A stretch of DNA of 64,000 bases, from NCBI GenBank assembly GCA_002104945.1, contig MCFH01000045.1, forward strand, positions 248,001-312,000, read 5' to 3'. A model generated the notes under the pieces. It made no database searches, was not told the origin of the DNA, and worked only from the letters and a program-made list of their open reading frames with translations. Positions 11,408-24,000 of this stretch are shown here, piece by piece. This DNA is from Piromyces finnis (taxonomy: Eukaryota > Neocallimastigomycota > Neocallimastigomycetes > Neocallimastigales > Neocallimastigaceae). The stretch's first letter is position 1. Each line of letters opens with the position of its first letter. The position numbers and the translations under genes were made by a program.

Positions 11408-13118
11408 ATGTGGGATATAATAATAAATAAAAATATTATTCCATCTTTTATACTTTATCCTGATTATTATATTACTGCCATAACATGTAAAAAAATAAAA
11501 AATCTCCAATATAATATAAAATTAATAAATGAATTTCAAAACAAAGTAAAAAATGACAGAAAAATTATTGTCATTGATACAGAATCATATGAAAATGACT
11601 TAAATATAATAACAGAGTTTGGTTGGTGTGTTTTTAATGTTGATGGTAAGATAATTAAGGAACAGCATTTTATTGTAAAAGAATATTACAATTTACGTAA
11701 TGGAAATTATGTTCCAGATAATAAAGACCATTATATATTTGGTAAATCACAACATAAATCTCTTAATGAAATAAATAAAATATTACAAGATGAAATTAAT
11801 TGTGCTGATTTTATTATTGGCTATGGCATTCATAATGATATAAAATATTTAAAAAACAGTGGAATCGAATTTTCTAAATTTTCCTTTATTGACGGGGAAA
11901 TTTTTAATCCAAACCGTAAATACATTATTGAAATGTATGATTTTCATTCTGCTTATTTCCTTAAGGCCCCATCAATTTTAAAATATGGGTTAAAAGATTT
12001 TCAAATTAAATATAAATATTTAGATAATGCTGGTAATAATTTAAAGCTTTATATATTTCTATAGGCAATTAATTTTTATTAGTTATATTTATTACTATAA
12101 TTTTAATATTCGATAAAAATTACTAATTTATATATTAATAATTTTATAAATATAGGAAACGATAGCCATTACATCATGAAATATTTTTTAAAATTTATTA
12201 AAAATTTTAATATCAATTCCAAAAAATATAGCAGAATATTAAATATAAATGTTCCAACTAATTTTTCATCATGTAAATTTTTTTATTAAATCTAATTTAA
12301 AATTATTGAATAAATTTATTCATGCTAACTATTGTACTATTATCTTTTCTATATTTATAAAAATAGATAAATACCATAAATTTGGGCAATCCTATATTAA
12401 AAAAAAGAATTTTTTGGATCTTTATGATCAATCATTACTTACTCAAAATAAATCTATGGTAAACAGTAAAAATAGTAATTATACTATTAATCAAAATAAT
12501 AAATTGATGGTAAATAATAGTAGTTTTGTTAAGCAAAATAATAAATCAGAAATAGTCAATAATGACATTAAAAAAGCAACTCAGAATGATGAATATGAAA
12601 TAAATAATATAAATTATAATACAAAAATAACTCCACAAAATGATAAAGTAGAAACAATCAACAGTGTTACTAATAATTTTATTGATATTGTTAATCAAAA
12701 TGATAAATCAGTGTTAAATAATAGTAGCTTTGTTAAGCAAAATAATAAATCAGAAATAGTCAATAATAACATTAAAAAAGAAACTCAAAATGGTGAATAT
12801 GAAATAAATAATATAAATTATAATACAAAAATAACTCCACAAAATGATAAAGTAGAAACAATCAATAGTGTTACTGGTAATTTTATTGAATCAAGTAATA
12901 ATAAAACTAAAACAAATAATTACAATCCTTATAATTATGATTATTTTTCAATAACCGCTCAAAAAAATATGCAAAAATTCTATGGAAAAACTAATCAATA
13001 TGGTTATTCAACAATTAACAACAATAATATTACAAGGATAGTTTGTTTTATATTGATTTTCTTTTTTTTACTACTTATTACAGATACAGTTTTAACTATA
13101 TTAAAATTAATTAAATAA
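11408..13118 (+). CDS. DEDDh exonuclease-like (Gfd2/QIP-type) protein with Asn-rich, tail-anchored C-terminus
   Basis: Model: exons 11408-12032, 12156-12272 and 12367-13118, 497 aa. Residues about 50-225 form an RNase H-fold exonuclease domain like the C-terminal nuclease of fungal Gfd2/YDR514C and QIP: motif I IDTES (D57, E59), motif II GYGIHND (D144) and motif III NAGND (D211), split by the first intron. At the family's usual catalytic His, five residues before the last Asp, this protein has Asp206 (LDNAGND), so activity is doubtful. The second intron contains a good branch site (tgctaac) and joins the domain to an Asn-rich region with two tandem copies of a 68-residue unit and a final hydrophobic segment (about 472-488) typical of a tail anchor. 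The first intron is well supported. The second is less sure: without it exon 2 would end at 12289 and the Asn-rich ORF would be a separate gene. Confidence 0.65.
12508..12911 (+). repeat. Two tandem 204-bp coding repeats
   Basis: Two adjacent units with a period of 204 bp (68 codons) inside the Asn-rich region. Each begins around NNSSFVKQNNKSEIV and contains NTKITPQNDKVETINSV. They differ at only a few codons, so the duplication is recent and frame-preserving. Confidence 0.85.
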
Positions 13119-13414
13119 GAAATTATTTAATATTATTTTGAAGAATCAATAATTATAAAAAAAATGTTTTAATAATAAAACAATAAATATAATTAGTAAA
13201 GATTTAAATAAAAATATTGTATTCTTTATTTCATATTATTAAATCCTTATTAGAAGGTTAGTTATAATATGAACAAACTTGTTAATATTAAAATTAAAAA
13301 GTTTTTAAAACATAATATAAATTACTTTTATAAAAATATGGTTTATTTTTATTGACATAAATAAAGAATTAAAAATATTGTTATAAATTATTTTTATTAA
13401 ATCTTGTATAGTTG
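13119..13414. other. Intergenic, no gene seen
   Basis: AT-rich spacer with no coding signal. A TATA-rich segment near 13381-13415 precedes the candidate RNA described next. Confidence 0.4.
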
Positions 13415-13424
13415 AATTTATTTA

Positions 13425-13535
13425 GATTTCTCTATTGTGAGAGTTGGGAAAGTAATTTTTCTTCCGAGGTATTACTATTAATGCCACTGCATTAATAATT
13501 TCTATTGAAGCCAGTTTTGACAATTTTTTTTTTTT
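13425..13535 (+). ncRNA. Candidate small structured RNA ending in a T run
   Basis: An island visibly richer in G and C than the DNA around it. It can form a perfect 9-bp hairpin (13476-13484 with 13489-13497, loop CACT), preceded by a possible 5-bp stem (13452-13456 with 13471-13475) enclosing CTTCCGAGG. It ends in an uninterrupted T run at 13524-13535, as for a Pol III transcript or an Sm-type site next to GACAATTTT. I could not match it to a tRNA, U1, U2, U5, U6 or 5S. The CCGAGG core is faintly like the U4 5' stem-loop, but the k-turn is not convincing. Confidence 0.2.
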
Positions 13536-14991
13536 ATAATTTAAACATATATTAATTTATATTAATTTAATAAGAAGGTTTTTTTTTTAAATTAGTTTCA
13601 TTTAATATAATGTTTGGTTCTATATAATATGTGGTTCTAAATGAAAATTAATATTGTAATGTTGTATTTTAAATATAAAGAAAATTATAATATTTTACTT
13701 ATAATTGTTGTTACATATATGAAAATGTTATAAATTAACTATTATTATTATTTACCTTTATATAATTTGTTTTATATATTTTACTTTAATATTATTTTAT
13801 TACTAATATAAAAATTATATAAACTACTTTTGGTACTAGTCTCTTTTCTACCTTATTATTTTTAATTAATATCTTTTTTTAATTAATATTCAAATTGTTT
13901 CAAATGTTACATTAAAAATTTTATTAATTAAATTTTAATAAATTAAAAAACTTTCATTTAGAAAATATTAATAAAGTGATAAAAAAATAATGAACATAAA
14001 TAAAGCATGAAAAGAATGAACGGTAAAATGAAAATACTTAAACTTTATAACAAATTTTTTAAAAGTAAATACCATTTTAAATAAAAATTTAATAATATTT
14101 TTAATAGTTTATTTTTTTTTTTAATAAATCTTTTTTGATCTTTAAAATCCATTTAGATTAAAAATTTATATTAAACTTTAAAATTCGATGTATAAAATAT
14201 TGTTATTTTTCTTTTAAAAATATAATACTAAAAACTTTTTTTCTCACAAATAAAATGTTTATCAATAAAAATATAAAAAAAAATAATATTAAAATATTAA
14301 TAATTTTTTCGGTTAATATTTTTTATATAAATTATTGTAAAACAGAATCCTTTTTTTACAAAAATGTCATAAAAGATATAAAAAAAAAGAAAGAAAGAAA
14401 GAAAGAAAGAAAGAAAAAGAAACCAATTTTAATAAACGAAAAAGAGAAGCAAAATTAATATATATGTTTTGATAATTCATTTCCTTTTATATTTATCCTT
14501 TTTTTGATAACGAATAACAAAATGAAAATAAAGCGCATATTAATTATCTAGTCATATATTATTTAATAAAAAAAAAGTTAGAAAAATAAAAAAGAATAAA
14601 ATATAACTAAAAAAATGAAAACATAATAGTAAAATAACACACATATATATTTCTTTTTTATTGTTTTCTCAAAATATACCTATTTATCACAAAAAAAATA
14701 TTTAAAAATATTTAATTACAATTTATATATTATTTATCACATATTATATTAAAAACATCTATTATTTTATTATAATCATAAATTATTTATATTAGCAATA
14801 TTATTATTGTTTTTATCTTTATTAATAAAACTTATATATAATAATATTATTTGTAATCATGTTAATATACCCTATATATAATAAAAGAAAAGCATATATA
14901 AATATCTTATCATAATAATTTAAAAAATATCATTTTACCAATAATAATAAAAATTAATAGCATAACTTTAATAAAAATATATTTTAATAAA
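13536..14991. other. Intergenic, no convincing gene
   Basis: AT-rich spacer. A short Lys-rich frame at 14255-14458 owes its second half to an AAAG microsatellite (about 14387-14417) and is not called as a gene. Confidence 0.5.
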
Positions 14992-17192
14992 ATGTATAAT
15001 GTAAAAAAATTACCTAAAAAACTAAAAGTTATCAGTGATTGTTGTCCTTCCATCAAGAAAGGAGGAAAATTCATTAATCCAGTAAGTAATAACTTTAATA
15101 TTTTTAAAGTTATAATTACACAAAAAATTTTTTTAAAATAAAAAGTTTAAAAAGATATATTAAAATTTTTAATGTATCTTTTTGATGCAGAAACTACTAT
15201 AATTTTTACTTTAAAAAAACTTTCAATAAATATACATTTACATCGAAAATTTATTAAATATTTATTATACTATAAATATTAGTGGCCTTCGAGTAAATCT
15301 CAATCAAAAAAAAAACATTTTTTCGAAACGTATCTTCGTTTTATAACTAGAAGATCATTCAGAAAACAACCTGAAGAAAAATTTGTGAAAGTAGATGTAG
15401 ATTTAAAATCACTCAATGAATACTCTCAGAATCAAAATGATGTAGCTCTTCAGGTAACTTGGTTAGGCCATGCAGCTACTTTTTTACAAAGTAAGATATA
15501 ATAAATTAAAATAATAAAATGTTAAATTATTTATTATTTGTATTTTTTATTTTTTATTCTGTTTGTTTAGTTTAATAATTTTATTGTTTTAAGATAGTTT
15601 ACAGTTAAATATTATTAAATTATTAAATATTATAATAATAATTAATTAGAAACGTTAAATAGAATTTATTATTCTATTTTAAAAACTTTTAAATTATATA
15701 AAATTGATATAAATAAATTTTAAATTTCTTCTACATTTTAATGATAATAATAATAAATCGAAGGAACAGTCCTTTGTGTTTAAAAATTTTTTATATAATT
15801 TTTAATTATTATAAATATTAAAAAAAATATTTTAAATATTTATAGTTAAGTATATTTTAAAATGTTCTTTTTCGATTTCTACTTAGAAAAGAAACTATAC
15901 CATTATTTTAAATATTAAATGAATACTAATATTTATAAATTTTATTAATTTAAATAGTTAATGGTTTTAATATCCTTTTTGATCCTTTATTAAGTTTTCG
16001 GTATATAAATATAATATTAAAAGGAAATCATTATATATATTTATATTAATTTTTTATCTTTTTTTCACTTATTTATAGAGCTTCTCCATTTCCATTTATT
16101 GGTCCTTATCGATACAGAAAAAGAGGTTTTAAAAGTTTTTCTGATTTACCTCAAATTGATATATTAATTATAAGTCACAATCAGTTATGTATCGTTTTTC
16201 ATATAATTAATAGTGATAAATATAATTTAATAAATATTTATAGTTTGTATAATTTTTTTTTTGAAAAGATAATTTATTAAATTTTTATTTTACTAATATT
16301 TTTTTTATTATTAAAATATAGTTATGATCATTTAGATAAAAAAACTATAAAAGAAATGTTAGAAGAAGAGAAAAATAAACAAATACATATATTTTGTCCT
16401 CTTGGAATTAAAAAATGGTTCTTAAAACATTTCAATCTAGAGAATAAACAAATAACTGAAGGAGATTGGTGGGATGATTTTGAAATTATCAAAAATAAAA
16501 CAATTTCTGAAAGTACATTTCATTATAATAAATCCATGATTTCAGAATTAGAATCATTCCTTCTAAAAGAAAAACATAATACTAATACTACACCACTTAT
16601 TCCTTTATTTTCTAATATTAATATAAACAATAATGATCGTTCTTCAATTTCAGAGCAAAAAATTCAGGTTTCTTTCGTACCTGCGCAGCATTCTTCTCGT
16701 AGAGGTCTTTTTGATTGTAATAAAAGTCTTTGGGGAGGATGGGTCATAAAAAGTGATGATGCTTCTTTTTACTTTGCTGGCGATACTGGTTATCGTGCTA
16801 TTCCAGAAAATTGTTCAAATAATGAAAGATTAAAATACCCTTATTGTCCACTTTTTACTCAAATTGGTAAAATATATGGACCTTTTGATTATGCTTGTAT
16901 ACCAATTGGTCCTTCCAATAATACTAATATTGTAACACCAATGCATGTCGATCCTACAGATGCAATTAACATTCACAAAGAAATTTATTCTCATCATTCA
17001 ATACCCATTCACTGGGGAACAGTAGCCAATTTCTCAACCATTGAAATTACACATGATCCTCAAAAGCTTAGGCAATCCATGAAAAATTCCGGATTACCTT
17101 TAGAAGAATTTGACGTTGCCTACATTGGTGAAATATATAGATTGAACAAGAAAGACACTTTAAAAGTCAAAGTAAACAAGCAACTTCAATGA
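14992..17192 (+). CDS. NAPE-PLD-like metallo-beta-lactamase hydrolase (438 aa)
   Basis: Five exons: 14992-15081, 15283-15490, 15958-16000, 16079-16183, 16322-17192, all GT-AG and in frame. The product matches N-acylphosphatidylethanolamine phospholipase D over its length. After WLGHAATFLQ and INGFNILFDP comes the metal motif HxHxDH as H147-N-H149-Y-D151-H152, created exactly across the fourth intron (CA/T). Further ligands are H272 (VPAQHSSRRG), D303 (FAGDTGY) and H379 (HWGT). The 31-residue spacing H272-D303 equals that of the animal enzyme. Insertions lie between H152 and H272 (about 57 residues, partly Asn-rich) and before H379, giving 438 residues against 393 in human. The family hydrolyses N-acyl phosphatidylethanolamines at membranes; the real substrate is inferred. 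A paralogue's 3' end lies at 2-511. Confidence 0.9.
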
Positions 17193-18080
17193 CTATATTA
17201 TTAATTCTTCTTATAAATCAAAACTGTAAAAATTACTAAAAATAAAATATTCAGTGAAAAACTCAATAGTTCATAATATTCCTTCTTTTAAAAAAAAAAA
17301 TTACCTATAATTAATTTTGACAAATTTTTATCTTTTTAATATAAAAATAAAAAAAGGTTAAGAAAAGTAAAATTAATTATCTTAATTTAAATTAAAAAAA
17401 ATTAGTAATAGTATTTATATCATAACAATTTCCATATTTTTCAACAAGATTGTTATGAAGTATAATAATTATATTAATAATTAAAACAATAAAATATAAA
17501 CAATTTTTTTTAAAAAAAAAAAAAGAAAAAAAAGAAAAAAAATATATAAAAAATCAATTCCATTTAAAATAAAAAAATAAGCGTTATAAAAATAGTAAAA
17601 ATAATAAAGTATATATATATTATTTATAATTATAATTGAATAACTTCATCATTTAAAAAAAAAATTAATTTTTTTTAATTTTTGTACTACTTTTTACAGA
17701 GAAAAATAATATTTATTTTATTCTCTTATTACCTATAAATTACAATTTTTTGATATAATCATTATTTAATAAGTTTATGAAGAAATAAAAAAAACATTAC
17801 CTAGATTATTACTTCATAAGTAAATGTTTTTCTTTTTTAATCTTTTAATAATGTGTAATTTTTTTTTTAATTGTATCAATATAAAAATTTCTAAATTTTT
17901 AATTAAAATTTAAGCTTTTAGTTTTAATTAAATTTCTTCATTTTAATTTCATTTAAAAAAATTAATTTTCTTTTATAGTTGATTAAGTTTCATTTATCTT
18001 ATAATAAGCTATTATATAAATATTATATATTTTTTATTCAACGTCCAAAATGAATATCATAACAATATTTAAAAACAATA
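17193..18080. other. Intergenic, no gene seen
   Basis: AT-rich spacer between two same-strand genes, with poly-A and poly-T tracts. Presumably contains the 3' end of the hydrolase transcript and the promoter of the Sfi1-like gene, but no specific site can be named. Confidence 0.5.
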
Positions 18081-21000
18081 ATGGAACTTAATAATAAAAC
18101 AAATGATTTTTTTTATACTATAAACATAGACAATATAGATAATTCTGTTAAAATAAAAAAAAAAGTTAAAGAAAAAAGTGAAAAAAAAAATGCATTTTAT
18201 CATTTATCACACTATGATATTAATAAAAAACAACCTGAAAAAAAATATGTTTCAAAAATACCGATACCATCCGATAAAATTGTAAATAATAAAGATTTTA
18301 AAAATAACGTTAATCCCTACAATTATAACTTAAATAATAAAGTAATAGTACCAGCATCACAACTTGAAAAGTATGGTACTAACAAAATATCAACAAGTAA
18401 TAATATTCATTATAATGGAATAAAGGATAAAAAGTTAAATGATCATGTTGATGCATATAATACATACACTCTTTTAAAACTTTTAATTAAAAAAGCCAAT
18501 TCATTAAATAATGAAATTTGTTCAGATTCCGATAAAACTGAACACTTATCAGGAAAGGAAAATTACAATAATTTTAATGACAATACTCTTAACTTTCACG
18601 AAAGCTATGTTGCAAGAAAAGCTCTCCATCACTGGATAGAATTTACAAAAAATTCTCTGAAATGGAAAAAAGCTAAGCAATATTATGAACATACACTTCT
18701 GAAAAAAGGATGGGAAGCTTTTACTTGTCAAACATATTTTGTTAGGAAAGAATGGAAATTGGATATTAGAGCCTCCTTACATTATAAGCATTTTATTTTA
18801 AGAAAATGTATGCAGAGTTGGAAGTTATATCATGATGAAGCACAACAAGAACAACGTCTTTTGAAGAAAGTGAATAATTTTGGTAAAATAAAATTATATG
18901 AATTGCATTAAAACACAAACTTCATTAATAATTTAATAATATATCAATATTTCTGTTTTTTAAATAAATATTATAAATAAATGATAATAGTTATTATTAT
19001 ATGTCATAAAATTTAAAACCACTTATTAAATAAATATTATTTTTTTGTTTATATAATCATTCACGCTTCCTTTTTTTTAGAAAATAATAAAATACTTAAG
19101 CGTTATTTAAATGCTTGGAAGAAATTTCACAATTTTTGTTCAGAAAAAAGAAAAGAAAAAGAATTAGCAGATATGCAATACAATGTTACTCTTCTTATCA
19201 ATACTTTCCACAGATGGCAACATCAGAAAAAGAAGAACCATATTAGACATCGCAATAAAGAGATTGCTATAGCCTATGATAAATATATTAATTTGAATAA
19301 ATATTTTAAAATATGGCATAATAAATTTATTATTCTCAAAAATCAGCAACAATATGAACAACTATCTCTTGAATGGTATCATATTCATATGAAACAAGTC
19401 CTTTTACAAAAATGGATAGAATATCATAAAATGAAAGAGCGATCTCAACTCAATAAACGTAATATATAAAATATAGTCAAAATGAAATATATTTTAAAAG
19501 CATATTATGTTAACCAGATAATAAAATTCATTTATTGATTAAAATATCTTTTCATGAATATATATTTATTAATACTACAATTTTATAATAGATTTTGCAG
19601 ATAAAAAGAATAGAGTATTGACTATACGAAAATTTTTTAAAAACTGGGTATATCAATATCATTCTAAAGTAAAATATAATAGAGAAGAACAATTATCCCG
19701 TGACTTAAACAAAAAGAAAGTATTATCAAAATATTTTAGGTTATGGAATAAAAGTAAATATTCAAAATGATTCTTATAACTCAAAAAAATTACATAAGAA
19801 TTTTTCATAAAAATAATAATAAAGAAAAAGTTAAATGAAAGTAAAAGTCTTTGGATTTATTTAATTAATATGTAACTTTTTCCTTTTTTATAATCTAATA
19901 GAATTAAACGAAAAATATTATGAAAGAGAACTCAATCAAATTGCAGATGAACATTATAATAAAATGAAAAAAGTAATTTTTTAAATAAATAAAAAAAAAG
20001 ATATATTATATAAAAAATATTTTATACTAATAATATATATTGGATATATTTATAAATATTATAAATTTAGAAAATGGTATTTTATCATTACTATAAATAT
20101 ACTTTACTTTTAGGAAAGACTAATCAGTTTTGTAAAGAGAGAGTAAATATTCAATATCAATAATTATTAAAAATTATTTTATATTATTATTTAAAAATTT
20201 AAATTATAAAAAAAAAATTAATTTTCTGATAATTAATTTATACAAATATTTTTTTGAATAAATACTATATCCATATAGATAAAACGAAAATATTATAAAA
20301 TATGGGATAAAAAATACATGGAAAGATTAGCTAAAAAGGAAGAATCTGAGTTACGTCCAGCTTTACAATATTATCGTCTTCGAACTTTGATTCATTGTTT
20401 TTCTTATTGGAAAACTCATTATTCTCGTTCCCTTATAGAAAATGTATAGCATAAAATAATATATTTAAAATTAGTAGCGTCAATTTAGATGTTAATCCTT
20501 AATTATACATATATTCGTATTTTTATTTAATTTTAATAATAAAATAATAAAAAAAATCACTTAAAATTTAATAGGAAAAAATCAAAAAAGCAAATAAACA
20601 TTATAGATTAACTTTAGAACAAAAAGTAATGAATGGTTTCTATCAATATTATCACAAAAAATCATTAAAAAAACGTCAGCAAGAAAATGCACAAGTTATT
20701 TATAACAATATTCTAATTATTAGATCATGGAATATATGGCAAAATTGTTTCTTAGAAAAAATTAGTGAACAAAAAAAGTTAAAAAAGGTAATTAAAAAAG
20801 TAATTAAAAGATAATAATTTAAAATCAATTTACTTGAAGAGAGAGAATGAATTGAAAAAGATATAATATTATTTTTATTTTTTAAATATATATATATATA
20901 TTATCTATATTTTAATTAATTTTTTTTCTCTTCCATCTATATTAGGCTACAGAATTTTATAATACGACATTACTTAAAAAAGTATTACATAATTATTTAA

Positions 21001-24000
21001 TTTATAGTTCAAAAAATAAAGATTATAAAAATAAAAAGGTAATAAATAGTTAAATACGATAGCATAATTAATAAATGTAGTAATAATTAACTTAATTTTT
21101 TATTATTAATATACTTTTATAGCAAATAGCTGATATGTTTAGGAATAAAATGATTATTAAAGAACATTTTATGATTTGGAAAATATCATTAGATGAAAAA
21201 CAAATGAGATTGGAAAATTTACATTACTTTCTCTATACTAATTCCTATAAAATCATTTCAAAATATTTTATTTTATGGAAAAAAGTAATACGTTTATTTA
21301 ATAATTTTATTATATTTAGAACTTTTAATTTTTTATCATTTTTTAATTATTATTATATTGATTTTCTTCGATATTTTAATATAGAAATATGAATATAAAC
21401 ATGATAATAAAATAATTAATGAAAAAACCGATGTCTTTTACAGGAAAATGGTATTAAAATCTTATTTTACTTTTTGGAGAGTATGTTGATTTAATAATAT
21501 TTGATATTTAAGCAATATTCATATTAGTTGAATATAAATAACGCATATTAATATTTAATATATATCTTATATATTCTAATCAAATATTAAATAATAATAA
21601 AAATTTATTTGAATTATAGCAATGTTCTAATACCAAAATTAAAAAGTTTCAACATATTGAGAAAAGTAAAGAGTTTAGGAAATATAATTTAATAAAGGCA
21701 TCCTTTACCATATGGATTTTAAAATTTCAACAAATTCAAACAAAAAACTATTATTTAGAAGAAAAATTAAATGAAAACCAATTAAATATAAAGTCCAAGG
21801 TAATTTTTTTTAAATAAAAATCTTCACAATATAGTAATAAAATAAATTATTAAAAATATTCAATATAATAAAAATATTTCTTTAATATCAATATTTATTT
21901 ATTTGGAAAAAAAAAATTTTTTTTTATTGAATTTAGATTTTTGATTTTTGGAGAAGGAAAGCAAAAAATATTAAATGGAACAGAATGTATGAAGATTTAA
22001 AATTTAATGAAGTTCAACGAATTATGGCAATAAGTATGTAATAATATTATATTATAAATTATATATCTACTTTTATTTACGAATATATAATATTAACTCT
22101 TTTATAAAAAAAAATGAAATTTTACTAAAAAGAAAAACAAAAAATCATTTTAAAGGCTTGGATAGTTTATTATGAAGAAAATAAACGCTATAAATTAGCT
22201 TGTAAATTCTCTAATCAATACTACAATAAAAAAGTTTTCATTTTTTTCTTCAATCATTGGAAATTAAAATATTATAATAATAATTGGACCAAGGTATAAT
22301 AATTAATAAAAATTTCATAGTTTTTATAAAGCACAATATTTAAAAAAATTATATTACTATTAAATATGTATTATTCAGTCAAGTGATTCTATTGCAGATG
22401 GATTTTTTAAAAATAACATATTACGAAAATATTTAAAGAAATGGAAGAATAAAAAAAGTGATTGGCATGAAATTTATCATCATTATGAAGTACAACCTAT
22501 TATATTTTGGAGCATTACACTCACAAAAAAAGTATTAGAAGCCTGGAAAACATATTCTAGTAAAAAGAAAGAAATGCGTCGTAGAATTATTGAAGCGGAA
22601 AATTGGAAAAAAAATAACGATATTAAACAAGGAATAATGACTTGGATTAAGGTATATTTCAAATTAACATATATTTTTATTAATATAAAATTGAAATAAT
22701 ATATATTTTTAGGTTTTTATAGTATATACTAAATACTCTAAAAAAAACTTATTCATAGTATGCCGATAATTTATATAGTAATAATTTAAAAGAATATGAG
22801 ATTTCAGTTTTACCATTTCAAGATATTTCGTCTCGAGAATACTATTTAATGAGAAAATATTATAATAGATGGAATATGAAAGTATTAGGGAAAATAATAA
22901 AACGTAGAACGAAAGATGAAGAAACCATGTTTAATCTAAGCTCTCTAAATAATAGATGCAATTCAATATTCCCTTCAATGTAAATATTATAAACTAATTA
23001 ATATTATATTAATATATATATAAATATATTTTTAACTTTTTTTTTAATTTACAATTAATGATTTTTCTTTTCATCCTTCTCAAGATTAAATATTGAATCT
23101 TCCAAAAAGCAAAGATTAGTTCCAAAAAAACCGAAATTCTATTTTGACCAAGACAAGAATGAATTTGTTGAAATTATTAATGAAAATAAAAGGAATGATA
23201 ATATTTGTAATAAAGAAGATAAAGAGGATTTAGAAAGCAAGTATAGTCCTTCTATATCCCCTATGAACGATAATAAAATTAATGTTTTAGATGAAATCTT
23301 AAATAATAAAATTGAATCAAACTATGGTACCACTCTTAAAAATTCATCTTTCTCAGAAAGTCAAGGCTATAATTCTTCTATTAACTCCAAAACCAACGAA
23401 TTTAATATTTTACTTGAACACTTCAGAAAAAAATACGGAATTAAAAAAGATGAAACATCTTTTAATATTAATGATAATGATAATAATATAAAGGATGGTA
23501 TAAAAGAAGAAGAATATAATGACAAAGTTTTGAAAGAAAATAAAAATTTATTGAATAAAACCATATTTTCAAATAGTAATATTAATGGAAAAAAAGTTAG
23601 AAGAAAAGATATATCATTAGAATCCATTGATTTAATTAATCTAAGTAGTAATAGCATACATTTAGATAATGAAGATAAAGAAAACTATATCAATAATAAC
23701 AGCCAATTTAATTATCCAAAAATTCCTTCGGTTAATTCATGTTTCCCTAAATATTCAAATACTTCATTAAATTATAATATTTCTACTCAAAAGTCATTAT
23801 TTAATAGTCCTATTAATAAATTTCGTTTTAGTGTTAAAAATTTAAAAAGTCCGAGAATAACCCAGAATAAATTTAAAAATCCTTTTAAAAAATATTCAAT
23901 AAAAATTAATAATAATAGATCATCAAAAGAATTTTCTCGTTTTTCAACTTGTAAAAACAATAAAATCCAAAATATTCCTGTATTTTTTAATGATTGTACC

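Noticed and set aside
13425-13535. U4 or other known spliceosomal RNA
   Set aside because: A CCGAGG core and a T-rich end are present, but the 5' stem-loop k-turn and the U6-pairing sequence could not be found.
14255-14458. 67-codon Lys-rich frame
   Set aside because: Its second half is an AAAG microsatellite and the first half is generic AT noise.
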